A DNA stretch of 64,000 nt from positions 173,733-237,732 of the forward strand of contig NZ_SMLZ01000112.1 of the NCBI RefSeq assembly GCF_009711415.1, given 5' to 3'. The notes beneath the pieces were generated by a model. It did not search any database and was not told the DNA's origin. It saw only the letters and a program-made list of their open reading frames with translations. This document shows positions 8,517 through 17,424 of this stretch, piece after piece. The translations under genes were made by a program, and so were the position numbers. Within the stretch, counting starts at the first letter, position 1. Every line of letters begins with the position of its first letter. This stretch comes from Roseibium denhamense (GTDB lineage Bacteria; Pseudomonadota; Alphaproteobacteria; Rhizobiales; Stappiaceae).

Positions 8517-10028
8517 ATGCGCTCCAATTATTTGCTGTTAGGCTGCTCCATCAGCCTGTGTGCGGTCATCGGTATATGGGGCGTGGCCGATCCCCAAAGC
8601 CTTCAGGACACCGCGCAGCGCATTGTCGATCAGTATTTCGTCAGCCGCGGATGGTTCGTGATGCTGTCCGTCACGATCATGCTGCTTTTTTGCCTCGGTC
8701 TTGTGTTCACGCGGTTCGGGGATATCCGGCTCGGTGTGGATACCGACCGGCCCGAATACGCGACTCCCACCTGGATCGCCATGCTCTTTGCCGCGGGCAT
8801 GGGAGTTGGGCTTTTGTTTTGGGCCGTTGCCGAACCCCTAACGCATTTCGCCTTTCTGGAGGGCAAGATATCGGTACCGGAGGCAGCCGACGCGGCGCTT
8901 CTGGCAACCAATTTTAATTGGGGCATCCACGCCTGGGCGATCTATGGAACGACTGCCCTTGCCATTGCCTATTTCAGTTATCGCAGGGGCACGCCGATGC
9001 TGGTAAGCGCTCCGTTGAAAAACCTGTTTCCCGGTGAGACATGGGCGTCTGTCGTCGGCTGGTTTTCCGACTTCATGGCCATTTCGGCCATCGCAATCGG
9101 CGTTGCGGGCTCCGTTGCCATGGGCGTGTTCCAGGTCGCGGATGGCCTGAGCGTCCTGGCCGGGGCAGAACAATCTGCACAGTGGCTGATCTGGGCTGTA
9201 TTTGCTGTGATGATCGCGGCCTACATTCCCCCGCTGATGGTGGATCTCAGCACAGGAATGGCAAAGCTCTCAAACATTGCCATGAGCCTTGCCATTGCTC
9301 TCGTGGCCTACACCGTCATCATGGGTCCAACCGAATTCCTCATGAATTCGGTGATCGGCGGCATCGGCATGTATGTCGCCGATGTGATCCCCGCAGGTCT
9401 GCGCACTTTCACATTCTACGGAGATGAAATCGGACGATGGTTCCAGGACTGGACCCTGACCTACATGGTCTGGTGGATTGCCTGGGGGCCATTCGTCGGG
9501 GTCTTTGTCGCGCGGATCTCCAAAGGCCGCACGATCCGCGAGTTCGTGCTGGGCGTCTTGTTGGGCCCAACCCTGTTTTCAACCATCTGGTTCGGCGCCT
9601 TTGGCGGGGTCGGCATTTTCGAGACGCTTAATGGTCAGGGTACTTTGCTCGCAATGACCCAAACGAATGTCGAACGCATGACCTTTGCGCTCCTTGACCG
9701 GCTGCCCTTTGCCACACTCACAACGCTTGCAACGGTCTTCGCAGCGTTCCTGTTTATCGTCACAAGTGTGGTTAGTGCGGCGTTTGTGCTGGGCATGTTC
9801 TCAACGGGTGGCAACCAGAACCCGAGTGTGAAGATCAAGGTCGTCTGGGGATGCCTTCTTGGCGTTCTCGGAACGGCCATGATCCTGTCCGGCTCCATGC
9901 AGGCCGTACGCACGCTGATCGCACTCGGCGCACTGCCCTTCGTCTTCATTACTGTTCTTTTGCTCGCCTGCCTTATCCGGGCACTGCTCCAAGATACAAA
10001 GGAGACTGACACTCATGCTCATCGGTGA
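8517..10028 (+). CDS. BCCT-family transporter (betaine/carnitine/choline type)
   Basis: A 503-residue integral membrane protein with about 12 hydrophobic helices. Family hallmarks are 'GMGVGLLFWAVAEPLTHF' near residue 97 and 'WWIAWGPFVGVFVARISKG' followed by RTIREF near residue 320. BCCT carriers move quaternary ammonium compounds, driven by Na+ or H+, or by exchange. The substrate cannot be read from sequence; nearby pyrimidine genes make another N-containing solute possible, but that is speculation. It lacks the long charged termini of osmosensory carriers such as BetP. Its 3' end overlaps a small membrane ORF. Confidence 0.9.
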   Translation: MRSNYLLLGCSISLCAVIGIWGVADPQSLQDTAQRIVDQYFVSRGWFVMLSVTIMLLFCLGLVFTRFGDIRLGVDTDRPEYATPTWIAMLFAAGMGVGLLFWAVAEPLTHFAFLEGKISVPEAADAALLATNFNWGIHAWAIYGTTALAIAYFSYRRGTPMLVSAPLKNLFPGETWASVVGWFSDFMAISAIAIGVAGSVAMGVFQVADGLSVLAGAEQSAQWLIWAVFAVMIAAYIPPLMVDLSTGMAKLSNIAMSLAIALVAYTVIMGPTEFLMNSVIGGIGMYVADVIPAGLRTFTFYGDEIGRWFQDWTLTYMVWWIAWGPFVGVFVARISKGRTIREFVLGVLLGPTLFSTIWFGAFGGVGIFETLNGQGTLLAMTQTNVERMTFALLDRLPFATLTTLATVFAAFLFIVTSVVSAAFVLGMFSTGGNQNPSVKIKVVWGCLLGVLGTAMILSGSMQAVRTLIALGALPFVFITVLLLACLIRALLQDTKETDTHAHR

Positions 10029-10116
10029 CCCGGTCGACACGCTCATGAATCTGGGCACATTCGCCTTTATCGGATTTGTATTCTGGGTGCTTTTCCGCGC
10101 GGACAAACGGACATGA
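10015..10116 (+). CDS. Possible 33-aa single-span membrane peptide overlapping the BCCT gene
   Basis: The ATG lies 14 bases before the end of the BCCT stop, in another frame, behind AAGGAGACTGACACTC, a good ribosome site with 10-base spacing. The peptide is MLIGDPVDTLMNLGTFAFIG then FVFWVLFRADKRT: a short polar start, one ~18-residue hydrophobic span and a basic tail. It resembles small accessory subunits translationally coupled to carriers. I do not recognise a family. The overlap, the ribosome site and the membrane character support a real gene, but 33 codons is short enough to arise by chance. Confidence 0.5.
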   Translation: MLIGDPVDTLMNLGTFAFIGFVFWVLFRADKRT

Positions 10117-10143
10117 AAAAGGCCGCGGACGAAGCGCGGCCTA
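10117..10143 (-). terminator. Rho-independent terminator for the leftward ABC binding-protein gene
   Basis: AGGCCGCG (10121-10128) pairs with CGCGGCCT (10136-10143). Read on the minus strand, the hairpin is followed by a run of T (the AAAAA at 10117-10121 of the plus strand). It lies about 30 bases past the stop of the leftward gene ending at 10175, and also backs the small ORF ending at 10116. Confidence 0.8.
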
Positions 10144-10174
10144 AATCACTCGATTGATCTGGCAGTTCAGACGG

Positions 10175-11164
10175 TCAGAGCTTGTCGGTCACCGCTGTTG
10201 AAGTGGCGCCTTCCGGCTCCTTAGTGATGACCGGATCAGAGCCGCCGGCCAGCAAGGACTTTACGGTGCGCTCATAAGCGTCCATGTCCAGCTTGCCATC
10301 GGACCCGTCGACGAGCTTGTTGATTTCACCCACCATCCGGATCTGATGCTTTTCGGTCTGAGCACCAGTTGCATCGTTTTCCAATACGATGTCAGCTGCT
10401 TCCTCCGGATTTTCGGCCGCGTAGGCCCAACCTTTCATGGAGGCCCGAACGAAACGCGCCAGCTTGTCGACCATGGCCGGGTCTTCCAGGCTTTCCTCAA
10501 GCACATAAAGACCGTCTTCCAGCGTTGCGACGCCCTGGTCCTCGTACTTGAAGACGATCAGGTCTTCAGCTGGAATGCCCGCATCGATGACCTGCCAGTA
10601 CTCGTTGTAGGTCATCGTAGAAATGCAATCGGCCTGCTTTTGCAGAAGCGGATCAACGTTGAAGCCTTGCTTGAGTACGGTCACACCGTCCTCGCCACCA
10701 TCTGTCGGGATTCCCAACTGGCTCATCCATGACAGGAACGGGTACTCGTTGCCGAAGAACCAGACGCCAAGCGTCTTGCCCTTGAAGTCTTCCGGCGATG
10801 TAATGCCGGTTTCCTTCAGGCAGGTCAGCATCATCCCGGATTTCTGAAACGGCTGGGCAATGTTCACCAGCGGAACACCCTTCTCGCGGGAAGCCAGCGC
10901 CGAGGGCATCCAGTCGATGATCACGTCCGCACCACCGCCGGCAATCACCTGCGGCGGAGCAATGTCCGGGCCGCCCGGTTTGATGGTGACGTCAAGATCC
11001 TCTTCTTCGTAAAACCCCTTGTCCTTGGCGACATAATAACCAGCGAACTGGCCTTGAGTGACCCACTTCAATTGCAATGTGAGTTCATCGGCCGCCTGTG
11101 CCGCACCTGAAGCAAGGCTTGCGCCCAACACGGTTGCAAGGGCGAGACCTTTTATTGCCTTCAT
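10175..11164 (-). CDS. ABC transporter substrate-binding protein, NMT1/THI5-like (probable pyrimidine-type substrate)
   Basis: A 329-residue periplasmic protein. Residues 1-24 are a signal peptide (MKAIKGLALATVLGASLASG, cleaved near AQAA-DE). The mature part 'LTLQLKWVTQGQFAGYYVAK' with 'GFYEEEDLDVTIKPGGPDI' is the NMT1/THI5 pattern found in binding proteins for pyrimidines, thiamine precursors, taurine or nitrate. The ATG at 11164 has AGGGGA 6 bases upstream; another in-frame ATG lies at 11170, too close to that site. A RutR-like palindrome 160 bp upstream points to uracil, thymine or a related compound as substrate. No permease or ATPase partner is adjacent, so it must work with components encoded elsewhere. 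Confidence 0.85.
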   Translation of the reverse strand: MKAIKGLALATVLGASLASGAAQAADELTLQLKWVTQGQFAGYYVAKDKGFYEEEDLDVTIKPGGPDIAPPQVIAGGGADVIIDWMPSALASREKGVPLVNIAQPFQKSGMMLTCLKETGITSPEDFKGKTLGVWFFGNEYPFLSWMSQLGIPTDGGEDGVTVLKQGFNVDPLLQKQADCISTMTYNEYWQVIDAGIPAEDLIVFKYEDQGVATLEDGLYVLEESLEDPAMVDKLARFVRASMKGWAYAAENPEEAADIVLENDATGAQTEKHQIRMVGEINKLVDGSDGKLDMDAYERTVKSLLAGGSDPVITKEPEGATSTAVTDKL

Positions 11165-11324
11165 TGCCATTCCCCTATTGGTTATGGGCCCGCCCTGGAC
11201 CGGGCCCGGTTCTGGAAGTTTTTGATCGCGGCGGCACTTCCAAGTGCAGAGGGTCCCAACCCCTGCAGAAGCAACCACATGATCACGGTAAGGCCAAACG
11301 GACATATTGTCTTCTGAGAAAGCC

Positions 11325-11340
11325 CTGACCAATTGGTCAA
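11325..11340. promoter_or_regulatory. RutR-like palindrome between the divergent binding-protein and nitroreductase genes
   Basis: CTGACCAATTGGTCAA matches the RutR consensus TTGACCAnnTGGTCAA at 13 of 14 fixed positions, and 11326-11339 is a perfect 14-bp palindrome. It could control both the leftward binding protein (start 11164) and the rightward flavoprotein (start 11568). A further half-site, CTGGTCAAGG, lies near 11369. Apart from these I see nothing definite in the 11165-11567 spacer. Confidence 0.65.
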
Positions 11341-11567
11341 GAAAAATCTAGGAAGTTGCCGCCTGTCTGGTCAAGGCTATTTTTTAATCAAGAGCGTCAA
11401 TTTCTTGCTTGACCTGACTGGGTTTTCTTTGGGCCGTAGGTATTTTGCAGCATCGGTCGGCCGAAACGATCTTGCAAAACCATCAGTATTTCTCACAATA
11501 AATCTATTCGCCAATGCCTTCTGCTTTAAAGGAAGGAGCACAGACCACTCAAAGGGGAGAAAGACAC

Positions 11568-12257
11568 ATGATTGCCAAATCTCAGTTGAGCTACAAAGCA
11601 CTCCCCATGACGGATCGCCGTTCCTTTTCCGAAGCGGACATGGAAGCGCGCGCCAGTGCATTTTATGAAGATGTCCGCACGCGCCACACCATTCGCGATT
11701 TTTCGGACCGTCCCGTACCCCAAAGCGTGATCGAGACCTGTGTCCGCGCCGCGGGAACCGCACCAAGTGGCGCGAACCACCAACCATGGCATTTTGTGGC
11801 TATCAGCGACCCGGTAATAAAAAAACAAATCAGGGCAGCGGCGGAGGAAGAAGAACGCAAATTCTACGAGGGCGGCGCAGGAGATGAATGGATCAAGGCA
11901 TTGGAGCCAATTGGCACCACCGCCCACAAACCGCATCTGGAAATTGCGCCCTGGCTGATTGTGATATTTGCGCAGCGCTGGGGCACATTCGATGATGGCA
12001 CCCGATACAAGCACTACTACGTCCCGGAAAGCGTCGGGATCGCCACAGGCCTCCTGATCACCGCACTCCATCACGCGGGTCTGAGCACGTTGACCCATAC
12101 CCCCAATCCGATGAAATTTTTGAACGATATCCTGAGCAGGCCGGATGCAGAGAAACCTGTGATGATCCTGGCGGCCGGCCACGCGTCAGAAACAGCAACC
12201 GTGCCCGCCGCCGCCAAGATCAAAAAGCCTCTCAAGGACATCCTGAGCGTGTTTTAA
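11568..12257 (+). CDS. Nitroreductase-family flavoprotein resembling iodotyrosine deiodinase
   Basis: A 229-residue FMN protein of the nitroreductase fold ('RHTIRDFSDRPVPQSVIETC' near residue 39; 'AAGTAPSGANHQPWHF' near 61). It aligns, from my memory of the human protein, with iodotyrosine deiodinase, including its substrate-lid Glu-Tyr-Lys triad: here E96, Y100 and K121 with the same spacing (4 and 21 residues). Deiodinases reductively remove halogen from halotyrosines. The physiological substrate here is unknown, and the RutR-like site upstream raises a pyrimidine-related role. The ATG at 11568 follows AAAGGGGAGAAAGACAC; an earlier ATG at 11514 lacks support. The gene meets the next one tail to tail, 10 bp apart. 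Confidence 0.82.
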   Translation: MIAKSQLSYKALPMTDRRSFSEADMEARASAFYEDVRTRHTIRDFSDRPVPQSVIETCVRAAGTAPSGANHQPWHFVAISDPVIKKQIRAAAEEEERKFYEGGAGDEWIKALEPIGTTAHKPHLEIAPWLIVIFAQRWGTFDDGTRYKHYYVPESVGIATGLLITALHHAGLSTLTHTPNPMKFLNDILSRPDAEKPVMILAAGHASETATVPAAAKIKKPLKDILSVF

Positions 12258-12267
12258 CGCATGCGTT

Positions 12268-13761
12268 TCAGACCGGGCCGAGGATGAGGTTACTGACCTT
12301 TTTTAAGAAGGGGCGAAGACGTCGAGGTCCCCTAGTCTCCAGCAGGTTTACCAACCTCAAACGGTCGGTCTCAGAGGCTGGTTTCAAGAAGCGGATGCAG
12401 AGAATGTAAACAAGCGCTCCCGCGACAACGGCGACCGGCAACACCGCGGCGCCGGGCACCAGTTGGAGGCTTGCAAAAGCTGCAAGCCCACACGAGATGC
12501 CTGCCGCCGCAATCTTCAAGACTGAACGATAGGGGAATGCCGGACCGGCCGCTTGGCGGACACAGTAGACAAGCGCAACGAGAAACAGCAGTTCAGCCAA
12601 AGCACGCCCAATTGCAGCACCAAACAGTCCGAATGTGGGTACGAGTGCGAATAGCAGGCCAATAGAGCCCACAGCGACCAGACACATAGTCCTCAGCAGA
12701 AGCTGGCTATGCGATTTCGCAGCCAGATAGCTCCACGGTATGACCGCAATCGCTGCCCAGCTTGAGGTAATCATCAAGATCATCGCAGCTGGAACCGCCG
12801 GTTCGAAATCGCTCCCGAACACCAGGGGCACAAAGACAGGCATCAAGGCCGCACCACCAAAGGCAATGGGAACAAGCAAGCCCGCGAGTGCCTTTACCGC
12901 CGCGGTGTAGCTTTCGGAGACCTCGGCTTGACCCTCATCGGATTGCTGCGATGAAAAGCCGACAATAAAGACGGAGGAAAGCTGCAGCGTAATCTGTCCA
13001 ATAATTCCGAATAGAGCGATTGCAACGGCAAAATAGCCCGTTGTCTCGGCAGACCAGAAAACGCCAAGGACAACCAGCTCCAACCGGGAAAGAGCCAGAA
13101 GGTCGATCATATCCGTCAACCAAATCTGACGGCCGTAGGACCGCATGGCGGGAGACAATTGGATTTTTTTGCGCTTCCACGGCCACTCGAAATAGCCTGG
13201 CAACAAGCAGGACTGCGGCACGTACCGCAATGCCATTCCGAGGATCGCACCTGCTGGGCCGAAAAACACCGCACCGGCAATTGCCGCTGGCAGTTGAACA
13301 ATAGCGCCGATGGCTGACGTAACCGTCGTCTGAGGAAACCGTCCAGCTCCTTGGGCCGCAGCTGTTGAAAACACGTACAAGAAATACACGATGAAGAATG
13401 CTGAGCCGGCAAAAACCACGGAAGCCTGCGGAAACCAGTCCGCATTTATGGTGAGAAAATGAACTCCCACAGCCCCCACAGCTGCTATACAGGCAATTGG
13501 AATAGCTTCGAAAAATGCAGCTGATGCTAGGCTCCGCCTGTGATCACTGACGAAATCGGGGGCGAATTTCAAAACAACCTGCGGACGGCCTAATCCGGTG
13601 ATTGTAACCGCGGACATAGCCGCCCAGATCCCCAGAGCAACAGCGCCCGCGCCGGACGGCCCCAGTGTCCGGGCAACAAGAGCGGTCACCAAGAAACCGG
13701 ACACCAAACCGATCATTGTGGTCGCTATGCTCAACAAGGAGTTTCGAAAGAGCTGTGCCAT
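12268..13761 (-). CDS. Polysaccharide/lipid-linked oligosaccharide flippase (Wzx-like, MOP superfamily)
   Basis: A 497-residue membrane protein with about 12-14 hydrophobic helices from the first residues onward (NSLLSIATTMIGLVSGFLVT; then ARTLGPSGAGAVALGIWAAM). The 'ARTLGPSGAGAVALG' element is common at the first loop of O-antigen and exopolysaccharide flippases. It would move an undecaprenyl-linked glycan across the inner membrane. No glycosyltransferases lie beside it; the divergent TupA-like gene is the only possible partner. The ribosome site is weak. The specific glycan cannot be told. Confidence 0.82.
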   Translation of the reverse strand: MAQLFRNSLLSIATTMIGLVSGFLVTALVARTLGPSGAGAVALGIWAAMSAVTITGLGRPQVVLKFAPDFVSDHRRSLASAAFFEAIPIACIAAVGAVGVHFLTINADWFPQASVVFAGSAFFIVYFLYVFSTAAAQGAGRFPQTTVTSAIGAIVQLPAAIAGAVFFGPAGAILGMALRYVPQSCLLPGYFEWPWKRKKIQLSPAMRSYGRQIWLTDMIDLLALSRLELVVLGVFWSAETTGYFAVAIALFGIIGQITLQLSSVFIVGFSSQQSDEGQAEVSESYTAAVKALAGLLVPIAFGGAALMPVFVPLVFGSDFEPAVPAAMILMITSSWAAIAVIPWSYLAAKSHSQLLLRTMCLVAVGSIGLLFALVPTFGLFGAAIGRALAELLFLVALVYCVRQAAGPAFPYRSVLKIAAAGISCGLAAFASLQLVPGAAVLPVAVVAGALVYILCIRFLKPASETDRLRLVNLLETRGPRRLRPFLKKVSNLILGPV

Positions 13762-13849
13762 AGATCCGGTCTAGCGGAGAAGGAGTAACGGTAGATTAAG
13801 CCCTTGAGGATATTACGGAGGTTGTGTTGTGGGGGCTTAACGGTGCTTA

Positions 13850-14839
13850 ATGTTCACTGGTTTTAAAACAGAAAAGTATTTGTTCGGTGACCCTAACAAT
13901 AGCGGCAGTTTGGGGATGTTTGCCCGACGGGCCTTTTGGCGGCTTATCAAACCGCTTCCGGACCGGCTCTATATAATACTGAAATACCTGACAATTTTAG
14001 GCCGCGTCCCCAACTTGCGATCTCCGGCAAGGTTCACCGAAAAAATTCAAGTGCGGAAACTGGAAGACAGGGACCCGCGTCTTGGTCCTCTCGTTGACAA
14101 GCATGATGCCAAAAGGTTCGTTGCCGAAAAAATTGGCGCAAAATACGTCATCCCATCCTTCTGGGTTGGTGATGATCTAAGCAAGATCGATTGGGACACA
14201 ATCACCTTTCCGGTCATCGTAAAACCGACGCATGCAAGTGCGCTTGGCAGGATCCTGAACGGCATTGAAGATGCAAAAGAGTTTGTGGAAGACAATCCTG
14301 TTCCCGTATGGCTTGCAACAGATCATGCATCGATCAACCGGGAATGGGCATATTCTCAAATCAAACCGCGAGTCCTGATCGAAAAACTCTTGGCACACGG
14401 CGAGGAATTGCCCCCGACCTATCGCTTCTATGTCTTTAAGGGCCAGGTAGCCTGTGTTGACGTCGATTTCCGGCAAAACGGAACGGACTATACCTCTTTC
14501 CGGCGTCCTGACTGGTCTCACATCCCTGTGGTCGATAGAGATTTTTACGGCAAAATGATCGAAGACCTTCCCACTCCGCCGCTCTTAGGTGAAATGTTGG
14601 ATCTGGCAGCGACGCTGGGCGCGGACTTCGATTTTGTCCGCGTCGATCTTTATGCTTCGGATGACTGGATCAAATTCAGTGAATTGACGTTCTACCCGTC
14701 CGGCGGCTTCGCAGTATTCGATCCGCCGTCTTTTGATGAGGAGCTCGGCCGCCAGTGGACCGAAGCTTTGAATGAAAAAAAACAGCCCGGCACCCTTCCC
14801 GATCCCGGCGAAACAACAGCGCTCAAGAAAACCGGCTAG
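13850..14839 (+). CDS. TupA-like ATP-grasp protein
   Basis: A 329-residue soluble protein. The N-terminal third ('SPARFTEKIQVRKL' and 'LVDKHDAKRFVAEKIG' near residues 60-90, then 'FPVIVKPTHASALGRIL') is the pattern of TupA-like ATP-grasp proteins, named after the teichuronopeptide gene and often found in capsule or surface-polysaccharide loci. The ATP-grasp core would join a carboxylate to an amine or similar group on a surface polymer. It diverges from a flippase gene with an 88-bp spacer, consistent with a small cell-surface unit. The ribosome site before the ATG is poor (GGGGCTTAACGGTGCTTA). It ends 13 bp from the oppositely oriented V-ATPase operon. Confidence 0.78.
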   Translation: MFTGFKTEKYLFGDPNNSGSLGMFARRAFWRLIKPLPDRLYIILKYLTILGRVPNLRSPARFTEKIQVRKLEDRDPRLGPLVDKHDAKRFVAEKIGAKYVIPSFWVGDDLSKIDWDTITFPVIVKPTHASALGRILNGIEDAKEFVEDNPVPVWLATDHASINREWAYSQIKPRVLIEKLLAHGEELPPTYRFYVFKGQVACVDVDFRQNGTDYTSFRRPDWSHIPVVDRDFYGKMIEDLPTPPLLGEMLDLAATLGADFDFVRVDLYASDDWIKFSELTFYPSGGFAVFDPPSFDEELGRQWTEALNEKKQPGTLPDPGETTALKKTG

Positions 14840-14852
14840 CATGCAGCCAGTG

Positions 14853-16688
14853 CTATGCGCGAGGGACGGCGCTAACCGCACCCACGGCAGCTTCTATTTC
14901 CTGAAATAGTCTTGAACGCTCGCTGCTGCCGTCTACGGCATAGTTCATGTTTTTGAAGCGGGATGTTTGTTCGGTAAAGAATTTGCGGACCGCATCCTTG
15001 CTGTCGAACGCAAACTCCGCGGTGGCGATCCGGTAGACCAGATCGAATGTTTCCTGCTGCCGGGCCAAAGGCGCGGACACGTCCACATCGTCAAACGCGT
15101 CCTGCTGCAGATAGACCATGTCGAGGAACAAAGCCTTTTGCTGAATGACAAAGTCTTCCGTTGAGACGCCCTCTTCGCCGGTTACCTGCATCATTCGGGT
15201 GATTTCATCCCCGTGACGCAGCAACTCGATCATTTCATCCACGCGGCCAACCCAATCTGGACCGATGTTTTCCCGGTACCAGCCGTCGAGCTGCGCATGA
15301 TAACGTGACCAAGACAGAAGCGGGTCAACAGCTGGGTAAAACCGCTTATACGCCCGCTCCGAAGACAGACCCAAGAAGGTCTTCACGGTGCCGAGTGTTG
15401 ACTGCGTAACCGGCTCTTCGAAGTTGCCGCCCGCTGGCGAAACCGTGCCAATCATCGTCAGACTGCCGGTCGCGCCGGACGCCGTTTTCAAAACACCGGC
15501 GCGTTCATATATCCCCTTGATCGAGCTATCGAGATAGGCCGGAAACGCTTCTTCGCCCGGGATCTCCTCAAGCCGTCCGGATGTTTCCCGCATGGCCTGA
15601 GCCCAGCGCGATGTGCTGTCGGCAATCAGGAGAACATCGTATCCCATTTGCCGGTAATACTCGCCAAGCGTGATGCCCGTATAAATCGAGGCTTCACGTG
15701 CGGCGACCGGCATGGACGACGTGTTGCAAATGATCACGGTCCTGTCCATCAGGGTACCGTCCCCGGACGGGTCCGGCTGATGCGGAAACTCGGTGATGGT
15801 CTCGACCACTTCACCGGCGCGCTCGCCGCAAGCAACCACGATCACGATATTGACTGCCGAGAACCGTGAGATCAGAGACTGCAGAACGGTTTTTCCAGCT
15901 CCGAACGGCCCTGGGATACAGCCCATGCCGCCCCGCGCGATTGGAAAAAACGTGTCGATCAGCCGCAGTGTGGTGATGAGCGGCTCACTCGGGTAAAGCC
16001 GCTCGCTTTGCCCGCCCTTGACAAGACCCTCCGGGATCGCGCGCCGGACGGGCCAATGCTGGACCATTGTCAGGTCGCGCGTTTCCCCGCGCGCGTTTTT
16101 CAAGGTAACGACCACCTCGTTCACCGTGAAGCTACCTTCCCGCACGCGCTCTACAGTCCATTCTCCTGAAAAGGAAAAAGGCACCATGATCTTGTGCTCG
16201 AAACGGCCTTCCGGAACGGTCCCAAGGGTGTCTCCCGCCTTTACGCCTTGTCCAGAAATGACTTTCGGATCAAAGGCCCATTTCCGGCTTTGGTCCAGCG
16301 CGTTTGTCAAAACCCCGCGCGGCAGGAAGAACCCGTGTTCTGCGGCAATATCGGCCAGCGGGTTCTGGAGCCCGTCGAAAACGGTACTGAGAAGGCCCGG
16401 GCCAAGGGCAACCGACAGCATCTCGCCGCTCTGGATAACCTTGTCGCCAACGCGGACACCGGCTGTGCTCTCAAACACCTGCGCTTCCGCCGACTGCCCC
16501 CGGACACGCAACACCTCAGCCTTTAGATATTCGGCAGGCTTTCCATCGCGCTCGGGTCCATGCGGAAGGATGTAGACTACCTCGTTCTTGATCAACGGCG
16601 CATCTGCAATCGGTGCCAGGGTCACAAGATCGTCCTGAACAGCGGTGATCTCCGCGGTCGGTTCCGGAAGCTGAACATGACTGGTCAT
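14853..16688 (-). CDS. ntpA: V/A-type ATPase catalytic subunit A
   Basis: A 611-residue protein. Walker A is GPFGAGKTV near residues 260-268, and the long non-homologous insert typical of subunit A precedes it (about residues 120-220). 'YYRQMGYDVLLIADSTSRWA' and 'SGRLEEIPGEEAFPAYL' are conserved A-subunit segments. It forms the catalytic hexamer with subunit B and couples ATP to ion movement. It is the last gene of the leftward operon; its start overlaps the DUF2764 stop by ATGA at 16685-16688. The ATPase type is V/A, not F-type, which is unusual in alphaproteobacteria that rely on F-ATPase. Confidence 0.95.
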   Translation of the reverse strand: MTSHVQLPEPTAEITAVQDDLVTLAPIADAPLIKNEVVYILPHGPERDGKPAEYLKAEVLRVRGQSAEAQVFESTAGVRVGDKVIQSGEMLSVALGPGLLSTVFDGLQNPLADIAAEHGFFLPRGVLTNALDQSRKWAFDPKVISGQGVKAGDTLGTVPEGRFEHKIMVPFSFSGEWTVERVREGSFTVNEVVVTLKNARGETRDLTMVQHWPVRRAIPEGLVKGGQSERLYPSEPLITTLRLIDTFFPIARGGMGCIPGPFGAGKTVLQSLISRFSAVNIVIVVACGERAGEVVETITEFPHQPDPSGDGTLMDRTVIICNTSSMPVAAREASIYTGITLGEYYRQMGYDVLLIADSTSRWAQAMRETSGRLEEIPGEEAFPAYLDSSIKGIYERAGVLKTASGATGSLTMIGTVSPAGGNFEEPVTQSTLGTVKTFLGLSSERAYKRFYPAVDPLLSWSRYHAQLDGWYRENIGPDWVGRVDEMIELLRHGDEITRMMQVTGEEGVSTEDFVIQQKALFLDMVYLQQDAFDDVDVSAPLARQQETFDLVYRIATAEFAFDSKDAVRKFFTEQTSRFKNMNYAVDGSSERSRLFQEIEAAVGAVSAVPRA

Positions 16689-17422
16689 GAATAGGCCCCT
16701 TCTGAAGGCAAAGGCGTTTCGGACATGGAAGCTGGATGGGTTGTGTGTGTGTCGTTCGCGTGCAGCGCGTCTTCGAGAAGGACTTGCAAGCGCTCCCGCG
16801 CGTCGGCCTCGTTGTACCTAGACCACCGTTCGACGATCACCCAGCGCAGGACGTAGATTGCAACGGCTTCGAAATCGAATTCGTGATGGTTTCCGTAGTG
16901 ATCGAGTTCACGCATAACTTCGGTCAACGCCAGCCGTTCCATGGCGATATGGTCTCCGGAGCGCATAAAACGGTCGGCCTCGGCGATCCAGGGAAGAAAA
17001 TGCGACAGACCGAAGCCGGGGTCCATCCAGTTATCCTTTATGAATGCCAGCCAGCGGCCATAACCCCACTCGCTGATTCTTCCCGCAGTCTCCTGCCCCT
17101 CTCTCCGCCGCCTTAATGCGGCAATCAAGGTCCGCGTCTCCATCCGTGCGGCAACCAGATGCTGGAGGTCGGGGTACTCCGCCAGATCGGCAATGACTTC
17201 CCTGGCACGCGATATCACGCTTGCATCGCTGTCGTACTTCGCAACGCCCGCCCAGGCCGTCACCTCCACCATTTCTCGCAAGTGCTTCTGATGGCCGGGT
17301 GACAGGACGCCAAGCCGCTGTTTCAACCGGAACTGTGAGATCGGCACCTCTTTCCGGGTGAACAATACGCCAAGATGCGGCAGGCTGGTGACCAGCGCGA
17401 TGTACTGGTGCGGATTTGACAT
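16685..17422 (-). CDS. DUF2764 protein of bacterial V-type ATPase operons (candidate subunit C equivalent)
   Basis: A 245-residue protein with 'HQYIALVTSLPHLGVLFTRK' at the start, the DUF2764 opening. In bacteria of the Bacteroidetes/chlamydial V-ATPase type this family lies between subunits E and A, where subunit C is otherwise found, and is thought to take its place in the central stalk. Here the order E-DUF2764-A is kept. Composition is mostly helical and soluble. It overlaps subunit A (ATGA) and begins 2 bp after subunit E ends. Role is inferred from position and family. Confidence 0.82.
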   Translation of the reverse strand: MSNPHQYIALVTSLPHLGVLFTRKEVPISQFRLKQRLGVLSPGHQKHLREMVEVTAWAGVAKYDSDASVISRAREVIADLAEYPDLQHLVAARMETRTLIAALRRRREGQETAGRISEWGYGRWLAFIKDNWMDPGFGLSHFLPWIAEADRFMRSGDHIAMERLALTEVMRELDHYGNHHEFDFEAVAIYVLRWVIVERWSRYNEADARERLQVLLEDALHANDTHTTHPASMSETPLPSEGAYS

Positions 17423-17424
17423 GA

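Noticed and set aside
11165..11330. Possible thiamine-type riboswitch in the leader of the NMT1/THI5-like gene
   Set aside because: The leader was read for the conserved CTGAGA and ACCTGATC-type TPP elements in proper order; only a stray CTCAGA-like string is present. The RutR-like palindrome explains regulation better.
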